From NCBI GenBank assembly GCA_030601865.1, contig JAUWAW010000004.1, positions 1 through 45,683 on the forward strand: 45,683 nt of DNA, given 5' to 3'. Position numbers and translations under genes: made by a program. Each line of letters starts with the position of its first letter. Position 1 is the first letter of the stretch. Positions 8,799 through 15,262 of this stretch are shown in pieces. Origin of the DNA: Candidatus Nealsoniibacteriota bacterium (GTDB taxonomy: Bacteria; Patescibacteriota; Minisyncoccia; Minisyncoccales; JAUWAW01). The notes under the pieces are model-generated. The model saw only the letters and a program-made list of their open reading frames with translations. It was not told the origin of the DNA and did no database searches.

Positions 8799-10049
8799 AT
8801 GAAATTTATTGCTGATCTTCATATTCATTCAAAATACTCACGCGCCACCAGCAAGGATATGGATTTGGAAAATCTGGATAAATGGGCCAAGATTAAAGGG
8901 ATAAAGGTTTTGGGCGCAGGCGACTTCACCCACCCAGAATGGTTCAAAGGACTAAAAGAGAAATTATCTCCGGCTGAAACCGGGCTTTTTAAAATAAAAA
9001 ACGCTGAAGAAAATGAAACCCGTTTTATGCTCACCAGCGAAATCAGTTGTATTTATTCAAAGAACGGCGCCACCAGAAAAATCCACATTTTAATCTTTGC
9101 TCCTTCTTTTGAAATCGTTGAAAAAATCAACACGCAATTGAGCTGGATTGGCAATCTCAAATCAGACGGCCGACCTATTTTGGGTTTGGACGCCAAAGAA
9201 TTAGCAAAAATTGTCTTGAACATTTCCGAGGAATGCTTGGTGGTCCCCGGGCATATCTGGACCCCGTGGTTCAGTTTGTTCGGCTCGCGCTCTGGTTTTG
9301 ATTCAATTGAGGAATGCTTTGAAGAATACTCAAAATATATTTATGCTGGGGAAACCGGTCTCAGTTCGGACCCTGCTATGAACTGGCGCTGGTCTGCATT
9401 AGATAAAATCACTTTAATCTCAAACAGTGACGCCCACTCTCCACGCAAATTAGGCCGGGAAGCCAATGTTTTTGATACCGAGCTCAGTTATCCGGCGATT
9501 GTTAAAGCCATCAGAGAAAAAGACCCTCAAAAATTTCTTTACACCATTGAATTTTTTCCTCAAGAAGGCAAATACCATTATGATGGCCACAGGAATTGCC
9601 AGGTTTGCGTATCTCCTCAAGAATCAAAAAAATACAATAATACCTGCCCTAATTGCGGCAGGCCTTTGACTCTTGGAGTTTTGCATAGGGTAGATGAATT
9701 GGCTGACAGAGAAAAAAACTTCAAACCAGAAAACGCAATTCCTTTCCGTAATTTAATCCCTTTAGAAGAAATCATTGCTGAGGCCTTGGGTGTAGGCACT
9801 CAAGCCAAACAGGTAGAAACAGAATACAAAAACTTAATTAAAAAATTGGGCAATGAGTTTAAGGTTCTCTTAGAGACACCTGAAGAAGATTTAGAATCTG
9901 CTGCTTTGCCAGAAATCGCTGAAGGCATTATCAAAGTCAGACAAGGAAAAGTCCAGATTGAACCAGGATATGACGGCGTTTTTGGGAAAATAAAAATCTT
10001 CTCTCAGGGAGAAGAAAAAAACCTAATCCGCCAAAAAACCCTTTTTTAG
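8799..10049 (+). CDS. PHP-domain protein, endonuclease Q-like
   Basis: MKFIADLHIHSKYSRATSKDM, GAGDFTHPEW, VPGHIWTPWFSLFGSRSGFDS, SNSDAHSP, zinc motif CQVC...CPNCGRPL. Confidence 0.8.
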   Translation: MKFIADLHIHSKYSRATSKDMDLENLDKWAKIKGIKVLGAGDFTHPEWFKGLKEKLSPAETGLFKIKNAEENETRFMLTSEISCIYSKNGATRKIHILIFAPSFEIVEKINTQLSWIGNLKSDGRPILGLDAKELAKIVLNISEECLVVPGHIWTPWFSLFGSRSGFDSIEECFEEYSKYIYAGETGLSSDPAMNWRWSALDKITLISNSDAHSPRKLGREANVFDTELSYPAIVKAIREKDPQKFLYTIEFFPQEGKYHYDGHRNCQVCVSPQESKKYNNTCPNCGRPLTLGVLHRVDELADREKNFKPENAIPFRNLIPLEEIIAEALGVGTQAKQVETEYKNLIKKLGNEFKVLLETPEEDLESAALPEIAEGIIKVRQGKVQIEPGYDGVFGKIKIFSQGEEKNLIRQKTLF

Positions 10050-10053
10050 ATGT

Positions 10054-10935
10054 TTAACTTACGATGTTAAACAGTTTTGTGGAGTTTTGGAAGGTAATTT
10101 CAGCGATTTTTTCAAAAGTTTCGTTTTTGAGTTGAGCAATTCTTTGAGCGATGTATTTTACATACAAAGGTTCGTTTCTGCCTTCTGCTTCTGGAGGTAT
10201 TAGATAGGGACAATCGGTCTCAATTAAAATTCTTTCCAAAGGGGTTTTTTTAATTATTTCGTCTAAATCCAGTTTGAAAATTATACCGTTAAAGCCAAGG
10301 TAGAGTCCCATATCTAAATATTTCTGTGCCTGCCCCCAGTCCCCTGTAAAACAATGAATGACCCCTGTTTGCGGTTTTAATAATTTTAATAAATCCTCAT
10401 GAGCTTTGCGGCAGTGGAAGATTACGGGTAAATTTAATTCTTTTGCCAGTTCTAACTCTCTCAAAAAAACTTCTCTCTGTTTTTCTTTGAATAATGCTAA
10501 TTTCGTTTTAGTTTTGGGCTTAGACCAATAATCCAGGCCAATCTCGCCAATGGCTACTACTTTTTTAGAAGTTGCTAAGTTCTTGTATTTTTGATAATCA
10601 AAATCCTTTTCAAAACGACTCCCTTCTGCCGGGTCTATCTTCATTTTCAAAAGCCCGGTGTCCAAATTTATCGGGTGCAGGCCAATGGCGGCATAGACCC
10701 CCACACCACAACGAGCACCTATTTCTTTTTTTTGCGCAAAGCGCAGTGCTCGTTTGGTGTGGGGGTAAACGCCCTTCTCGTATTTTTCTGCCAGGTCAAC
10801 TGCCTTTTTTGAGGTCTGATAGTTTGAGCCCACATTAATCATCCAGACGTTATTGTCCAAACTTCGTTTAACAACCTCATCTCTGTCTTTATCAAAAGCC
10901 CTAAAATTCAAATGAGCATGAGTATCAATGAGCAT
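10054..10935 (-). CDS. tatD: TatD family deoxyribonuclease
   Basis: MLIDTHAHLNFRAFDKDRDE; AAIGLHPINLD; VAIGEIGLDYW; LPVIFHCRKA; ILIETDCPYL; interrupted by an in-frame insertion. Confidence 0.92.
   Translation of the reverse strand: MLIDTHAHLNFRAFDKDRDEVVKRSLDNNVWMINVGSNYQTSKKAVDLAEKYEKGVYPHTKRALRFAQKKEIGARCGVGVYAAIGLHPINLDTGLLKMKIDPAEGSRFEKDFDYQKYKNLATSKKVVAIGEIGLDYWSKPKTKTKLALFKEKQREVFLRELELAKELNLPVIFHCRKAHEDLLKLLKPQTGVIHCFTGDWGQAQKYLDMGLYLGFNGIIFKLDLDEIIKKTPLERILIETDCPYLIPPEAEGRNEPLYVKYIAQRIAQLKNETFEKIAEITFQNSTKLFNIVS
10698..10765. repeat. CCCCCACACC-family inverted-repeat element inserted in frame in tatD
   Basis: cccccacaccacaacgagcac ... gtgctcgtttggtgtggggg; encodes YPHTKRALRFAQKKEIGARCGVG. 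Confidence 0.85.
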
Positions 10936-10968
10936 AATATATAAATAATAGCATCTCAAAATAAAAAT

Positions 10969-11012
10969 GGGAAACAAAAGTTTAAAACCTTAGTTCAAAA
11001 CCTTTGTTTCCC
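10969..11012 (-). terminator. Intrinsic terminator of the 11.1-11.4 kb unit
   Basis: - strand gggaaacaaag...cttttgtttccc then atttttatttt. Confidence 0.75.
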
Positions 11013-11076
11013 TTGTCCCTATTGGGACTTAGAGACCTGAGATCTCCTTATACGAGCAAGATGGACAGTATCTTCG

Positions 11077-11271
11077 TCAAACTCCTCCTTTCTCCTTTTC
11101 CGCCACCTCATCCTTACAGTCGGGATAAGTGGCTTTTGGAATTACTTTACCATCATTCCCTGAATGCAGCATCATAGCCAAACCACCGGGAAGACCTCTG
11201 AAACAATCTGTTCCATTATAGAACAGACAGCCAGCACATCTTATATCTACCCTCGGTCGTTCTTCAGCCAT
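11077..11271 (-). CDS. Small Cys-rich protein (64 aa)
   Basis: MAEERPRVDIRCAGCLFYNGTDCFRGLPGG...YPDCKDEVAEKEKGGV; ATG overlaps the upstream stop (ATGGCTGA), suggesting translational coupling. Confidence 0.6.
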   Translation of the reverse strand: MAEERPRVDIRCAGCLFYNGTDCFRGLPGGLAMMLHSGNDGKVIPKATYPDCKDEVAEKEKGGV

Positions 11272-11407
11272 TTTTTTCTTTCCTTTCCCTTTTGTAAAAA
11301 TTATTCGGTTTATCATTTTTATGGCGCCCACAATTCTTACAAAGAACTCTCTTCCTCTTGTTTGAACTATCGCACCATTCACAAATCCAACATCCATTAA
11401 AGTTCAC
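11264..11407 (-). CDS. RanBP2-type zinc-finger small protein
   Basis: GTG start preceded by gaggaggcaaaa SD; WICEWCDSSNKRKRVLCKNC fits W-x-C-x2-C-x3-N-x6-C-x2-C. ORF track start at 11455 abuts the attenuator U-tract. Confidence 0.65.
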   Translation of the reverse strand: MNFNGCWICEWCDSSNKRKRVLCKNCGRHKNDKPNNFYKRERKEKNG

Positions 11408-11460
11408 TTTTGCCTCCTCTTTTGAGTTGGGAAAGAACTGTTGAGAAAAAACCATAAAAA

Positions 11461-11490
11461 AAACAAAAACTCCTTTTTTGTAAAAGGAGT
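11461..11490 (-). terminator. Attenuator terminator hairpin, Phe/aromatic leader
   Basis: - strand actccttttacaaaaaaggagt + tttttgtttttttt. Confidence 0.8.
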
Positions 11491-11517
11491 CAGTTGGAAT
11501 TTTCTAAATTGCTTGGC

Positions 11518-11601
11518 TTATTGTTCTAAAAAACTCAAGCTAACCCCTTTCATAAAGAAAGTAAAGAGATAAAACCATTTGGGGTTAGTTTGGTTTTCCA
11601 T
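11518..11601 (-). promoter_or_regulatory. Phe/aromatic leader peptide ORF (attenuator)
   Basis: MENQTNPKWFYLFTFFMKGVSLSFLEQ*; antiterminator gaaaggggttag : ctgactcctttt. Confidence 0.8.
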
Positions 11602-11612
11602 ACTGTTTTAAG

Positions 11613-11639
11613 ATTATACCAAGCCAAAACCTTTGTCAA
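11613..11639 (-). promoter_or_regulatory. Promoter TTGACA-N15-TATAAT
   Basis: - strand ttgacaaaggttttggcttggtataat. Confidence 0.75.
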
Positions 11640-11660
11640 GCCCTTCTGCAAAATAAATGA

Positions 11661-11703
11661 GCGGAGTTGAAACCTTGGGGTTGCCAAGATTAATCAACTC
11701 CGC
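11661..11703 (-). terminator. Terminator of the LeuA-domain-like unit
   Basis: gcggagttga...tcaactccgc arms; T-rich tract tcatttattttg on the - strand. Confidence 0.7.
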
Positions 11704-11726
11704 CTTAGGGAAGGATTACTCCCCCT

Positions 11727-12194
11727 TTATCCACAGGGAAGACCATTTGGTAAGCACCACCAACCTTTAGTAACATCTTCTGGTTTATTATACCAAAGGC
11801 GAAGTTTGTTTCCTGTCCTTTCTTGCTCTAGATGGGGAGAATCCGAGCAAGGGTAGTACATTATGCCCTCCAGCACACTCTCCAAGGCATTTAAGTAAGC
11901 AGAGACTATTGCTTCGATAACATCCTCAGATTCTCCTTGTCCCTCAAAAAGTTCGTCAATTATAAACGAGGTCTTGACAATCTCCGCCGAGGACCCTCTG
12001 AAGATGTATCTACAATCAAAACCATCCAACAGACCGAGAGCTTTATTAACCGCCTTCAGAGAGGCCTCTATGAGAGTGCCGCCGCTAGCAATATTCTGAA
12101 CCTCTCTGTTCCCCACCGCAATATTGACCATTACAGAGCTAGACAAGGGTGCATCGCTCTTGCCGGTTATCTGGCAGAAATTCAATTCAAACAT
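11727..12194 (-). CDS. Stand-alone LeuA allosteric (2-isopropylmalate synthase regulatory/dimer) domain-like protein
   Basis: VMVNIAVGNREVQNIASGGTLIEASLKAVNKALGLLDGFDCRYIFRGSSAEIVKTSFIIDELFEGQGESEDVIEAIVSAYLNALE follows the LeuA_dimer pattern; strong SD gggagg before ATG. Confidence 0.6.
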   Translation of the reverse strand: MFELNFCQITGKSDAPLSSSVMVNIAVGNREVQNIASGGTLIEASLKAVNKALGLLDGFDCRYIFRGSSAEIVKTSFIIDELFEGQGESEDVIEAIVSAYLNALESVLEGIMYYPCSDSPHLEQERTGNKLRLWYNKPEDVTKGWWCLPNGLPCG

Positions 12195-12221
12195 AGTTTG
12201 CCTCCCATTGAGTTAAGAATG

Positions 12222-12252
12222 AACTAAAAACCCAGCCCTGCAAGAACTGGAT
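12222..12252 (-). terminator. Attenuator terminator hairpin, Leu leader
   Basis: - strand atccagttct-tgc-agggctgggt then tttttag. Confidence 0.75.
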
Positions 12253-12285
12253 CTGAAACACTTTTTATTAACTTCTATGATAACC

Positions 12286-12366
12286 TTACTCAAATCCAGC
12301 CCGTAATCTCATAAGGACCAAAAGCCCAAAAATAAGGAGCAGATTTTTTGCGTAAGTCATCATCAT
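12286..12366 (-). promoter_or_regulatory. Leu leader peptide ORF (attenuator)
   Basis: MMMTYAKNLLLIFGLLVLMRLRAGFE*; 7 Leu in 26 codons; 13-bp antiterminator gggctggatttga : tcagatccagttc. Confidence 0.85.
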
Positions 12367-12372
12367 TTTCAG

Positions 12373-12399
12373 GTTATACTAACCAAACACTCCTGTCAA
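12373..12399 (-). promoter_or_regulatory. Promoter TTGACA-N15-TATAAC
   Basis: - strand ttgacaggagtgtttggttagtataac; ATG begins 7 nt after the -10. Confidence 0.75.
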
Positions 12400-12428
12400 G
12401 TGTCGGGCTCGTCCTCGAGCAAAATAAA

Positions 12429-12468
12429 AAAGGGGATGGCGCCGCGGGCACGAACTACCACCCCCTTT
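12429..12468 (-). terminator. Terminator of the Trp-attenuated unit
   Basis: - strand aaagggggtgg...ccatcccctttttta. Confidence 0.7.
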
Positions 12469-12478
12469 GGCACGATTT

Positions 12479-12670
12479 TCATCGCGCCTTGTGAATCTCC
12501 GTCATCTTACATTTCAAACAGATGCTTTCTACTTCCCCATCTGAACCAATAGTAGGCACGAAATTATGCCTGCCTAGTTCATCAAATCGTGTGAAACGAT
12601 TACCACAGCGAGGACAAGAAAACTTCATTTCTGTTTTCCTTTCTGTTTTCTTTGCCAGTAATATAGACAT
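12479..12670 (-). CDS. Small zinc-ribbon/C2H2-like protein (63 aa)
   Basis: MSILLAKKTERKTEMKFSCPRCGNRFTRFDELGRHNFVPTIGSDGEVESICLKCKMTEIHKAR; SD agggag before ATG. Confidence 0.65.
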   Translation of the reverse strand: MSILLAKKTERKTEMKFSCPRCGNRFTRFDELGRHNFVPTIGSDGEVESICLKCKMTEIHKAR

Positions 12671-12702
12671 AATCAAACTCCCTATTCAAAAATTAATGTA
12701 CT

Positions 12703-12740
12703 AAAATAAAAACCCTCTCCGCAAAGTCCTTGGGAGAGGG
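12703..12740 (-). terminator. Attenuator terminator hairpin, Trp leader
   Basis: - strand ccctctcc-caaggactttgc-ggagaggg then tttttatttt. Confidence 0.8.
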
Positions 12741-12767
12741 AAACTAATAACGCGACTACTTACTAAC

Positions 12768-12848
12768 TCAACAACTCAAAATAGGACTTTGCAGAACTTC
12801 TCGCAAAGTCCACCACCATGCTTGGGTTGCTGATGTTTTAGTCATCAT
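12768..12848 (-). promoter_or_regulatory. Trp leader peptide ORF (attenuator)
   Basis: MMTKTSATQAWWWTLREVLQSPILSC*; three consecutive TGG codons; ggactttgc/gcaaagtcc/ggactttgc alternating arms. Confidence 0.87.
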
Positions 12849-12854
12849 TTTTAA

Positions 12855-12881
12855 CTTACATCACGCAAAAACACTTGTCAA
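12855..12881 (-). promoter_or_regulatory. Promoter TTGACA-N15-TGTAAG
   Basis: - strand ttgacaagtgtttttgcgtgatgtaag; ATG begins 7 nt after the -10. Confidence 0.65.
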
Positions 12882-14323
12882 GTACCCAACCTGGGGAAGA
12901 GTGGTTTTGATTTTTTTGTTTTTAATTGCGCCAGTATCTTTTCTGAAGTTTCTGGCAAAAATGGCTCAAGCATTTTGGCAATTTCAGATAAAGCAATCAG
13001 CAAATTATTAATTATTAATAATTGTTTATCGGATTTTTCCCACGGCCGCTCTCTCTCAATATATTTATCGCAAAAACTAATCATTTGCCAAATTGCAGCC
13101 AGCGCCTCATTAAATTTGAAGGACTCTAATGACTTCTTATATCCCTCCCAACGTTTTTCTATTTCTTTTTTAAGATTTGCGTTTTGAGTTGTGGTTTTGA
13201 GTTTTGAGTTTTGAGTTTTGAGTTGTTTTGCCATTGTCAACACCCTGGCCAGCAAATTCCCCAAGCCGGAAGCAAGGTCAGCATTATACCGTTCTTCAAA
13301 CTTCTCTCGGGTATAATCTCCGTCCTCAGTGGGCGAAATCTCTCGCAAGAGAAAATAGCGCACCGGGTCAGTGCCGTATTTCTCAACCAATTCAAAAGGG
13401 TCAACCACATTACCCAAACTCTTGGACATTTTTTGACCGCCAGAAGTCAAATAGCCGTGAACAAAAATCGTCTTGGGCAAAGCAAGTTTGGCTGAAAGCA
13501 ATAAAGCTATCCAATATACACAATGAAATCTGGATATTCCCTTTCCTATGACATGTAATTTATTCTTGTTTTTTTGCCAAAATTCTTGGAATTTTTTACT
13601 ATTTTTGGCATAGCCCAAGGCAGTAATATAGTTGGCAAGGGCCTCAATCCAGCACCACATTTTCTGCGAAGGGTCCCCGGGCACGTCAATACCCCAGCCA
13701 TGCGCCCGCTCATTGGAACGAGAAATACAAATATCTTGAAGGCCGGAATTGATAAAACTTATAATCTCGTTTTTACGGGTTTCTGGGATAATTTTTGCCT
13801 TATCGGTTTCAATGATTTTTTTAATCTGCTTTTCATATTTTGAGAGTTTGAAAAAATAATTCTCTTCTTCAACTAATTCGGGTTTTGTCTGGTGCTCTGG
13901 ACAAAGTCCATTTATTAACTCGCTTTCCTTATAAAATGCCTCGCAACCCACGCAATAAAGCCCTTTGTATTTCTTTTTATAAATATCTTTTTGGCAAACA
14001 CGCCAAAGTTTCTGGGCCCCTTCAATATGCCTTTTTTCAGTCGTTCTGATAAAGTCGTCGAAACTTAAATTAAGGATTTTTTTTAGTTGATAAAACTTTT
14101 TAGCAATTCTATCAACCCATTTTTTTACCGGAACTCCCTCCTTTTCAGCAGCTCGGACATTTTTAATGGAATTTTCATCCGTACCAGTCAAAAAGAAAAC
14201 ATCCTCACCCAAAATTCGGTGATACCGAGCAATGACATCTGCCTGAATTTTCTCTAAGGCATGGCCTGTGTGCGGCGGTGCATTAACATAATCTATGGCC
14301 GTTGAAACAAAAAACTTTTTCAT
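12878..14323 (-). CDS. metG: Methionyl-tRNA synthetase
   Basis: MKKFFVSTAIDYVNAPPHTGHALEKIQADVIARYHRI; KMSKSLGNVVDP; CVGCEAFY. Confidence 0.95.
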   Translation of the reverse strand: MKKFFVSTAIDYVNAPPHTGHALEKIQADVIARYHRILGEDVFFLTGTDENSIKNVRAAEKEGVPVKKWVDRIAKKFYQLKKILNLSFDDFIRTTEKRHIEGAQKLWRVCQKDIYKKKYKGLYCVGCEAFYKESELINGLCPEHQTKPELVEEENYFFKLSKYEKQIKKIIETDKAKIIPETRKNEIISFINSGLQDICISRSNERAHGWGIDVPGDPSQKMWCWIEALANYITALGYAKNSKKFQEFWQKNKNKLHVIGKGISRFHCVYWIALLLSAKLALPKTIFVHGYLTSGGQKMSKSLGNVVDPFELVEKYGTDPVRYFLLREISPTEDGDYTREKFEERYNADLASGLGNLLARVLTMAKQLKTQNSKLKTTTQNANLKKEIEKRWEGYKKSLESFKFNEALAAIWQMISFCDKYIERERPWEKSDKQLLIINNLLIALSEIAKMLEPFLPETSEKILAQLKTKKSKPLFPRLGT

Positions 14324-14437
14324 TAAATTCATTTTATCACATTTTTTGGTAATTTCCATATGCGCAGTTACTAAAAAATTGCGAAAGAAATTCGCCTTTT
14401 TATGCAAAAGGCGAAAACAGAGAAGCAAGTTTAGAAT

Positions 14438-15262
14438 TTACAATTGAGTGTTTACAATTACTACAAATTCTCCTTTAATTTTGTCCCCGCCTGCATCGCT
14501 ACGCGAGCAAGCGCTCGCTTGTGAAGTGTTGCGGGCGGGTTTTTCTATGCGTTTGATGACCTGCTCAATTGTGCCGCGGTAGATGGTCTCAAATTTCTTG
14601 GTCAATTCTCGGCAGACAACTATTTGCCAAGATTCTTCGCTCCGCTTCGCTTCACTCAGAATGACAGCAAGTTCATTCAATGTCTTTAAAATGCGGTGAG
14701 GGGATTCGTAGAAGATGACGGGATATTTTGAATGTACAACTTGCTCAAAAAACTTTTTGCGTTTTCTTTTGGCTGGCGGAAAGCCCAGGAATAAAAACTT
14801 GTCCATGGGAAAACCAGAGATACTGGCTGCTGCTGTCACGGCCGAAGGCCCAGGAACAGGCACAATCTTAATATCTGGATACGCGCTAAGACGGCGATCG
14901 CCTTGGTATGACGTATTTAAAGTATTTATAATTGCTTGGATTAGTTTGTTGCCCGGGTCGGAAATGCCGGGGGTGCCAGCGTCAGAAACCAGGGCCAAAT
15001 CCTTTCCCCCGCCCGCATCGCTACGCGAAGCGTTGCGGGCGGGTTGCTTTAAAAGGTCTAAAATATAATTTATTTTCTTTAATTTTGAGTGCTGATGATA
15101 AGAAAGCGTAGGAGTTGCTATTTTATAACGGTTTAACAATTTTCTGGTTACCCGAGTATCCTCGCACAAAATTAAATCAACCCCCCTGAGAATACGGAGG
15201 GCACGGAAGGATAGATCCTCAAGATTGCCTATGGGAGTTGAAACGATGTATAAAGTAGACAT
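14438..15262 (-). CDS. rsmI: 16S rRNA (cytidine1402-2'-O)-methyltransferase carrying four short palindromic insertions
   Basis: MSTLYIVSTPIGNLEDLSFRALRILRGVDLILCEDTRVTRKLL; LVSDAGTPGISDPG; VPGPSAVTAAASISG. Confidence 0.95.
   Translation of the reverse strand: MSTLYIVSTPIGNLEDLSFRALRILRGVDLILCEDTRVTRKLLNRYKIATPTLSYHQHSKLKKINYILDLLKQPARNASRSDAGGGKDLALVSDAGTPGISDPGNKLIQAIINTLNTSYQGDRRLSAYPDIKIVPVPGPSAVTAAASISGFPMDKFLFLGFPPAKRKRKKFFEQVVHSKYPVIFYESPHRILKTLNELAVILSEAKRSEESWQIVVCRELTKKFETIYRGTIEQVIKRIEKPARNTSQASACSRSDAGGDKIKGEFVVIVNTQL
14486..14539. repeat. In-frame palindromic element in rsmI (PARNTSQASACSRSDAGG type)
   Basis: cccgcctgcatcgctacgcgagcaagcgctcgcttgtgaagtgttgcgggcggg. Confidence 0.85.
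14631..14665. repeat. In-frame inverted-repeat element in rsmI (ILSEAKRSEES type)
   Basis: gattcttcgctccgcttcgcttcactcagaatga; attct/agaat ends. Confidence 0.65.
14879..14916. repeat. In-frame CGATCG-centred palindrome in rsmI (QGDRRLSAYP)
   Basis: atacgcgctaagacggcgatcgccttggtatgacgtat. Confidence 0.6.
15009..15044. repeat. In-frame 36-bp palindromic element in rsmI (PARNASRSDAGG type)
   Basis: cccgcccgcatcgctacgcgaagcgttgcgggcggg, 10-bp perfect arms. Confidence 0.85.

Noticed and set aside
10572-10838. + strand ORFs inside tatD spanning the CCCCCACACC element
   Set aside because: Antisense to a conserved gene; created by the low stop density of the repeat.
11461-12881. T-box riboswitches in the three leaders
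   Set aside because: No T-box AGGGTGGNACCGCG-like motif was seen; the leader ORFs with codon runs explain the structures better.
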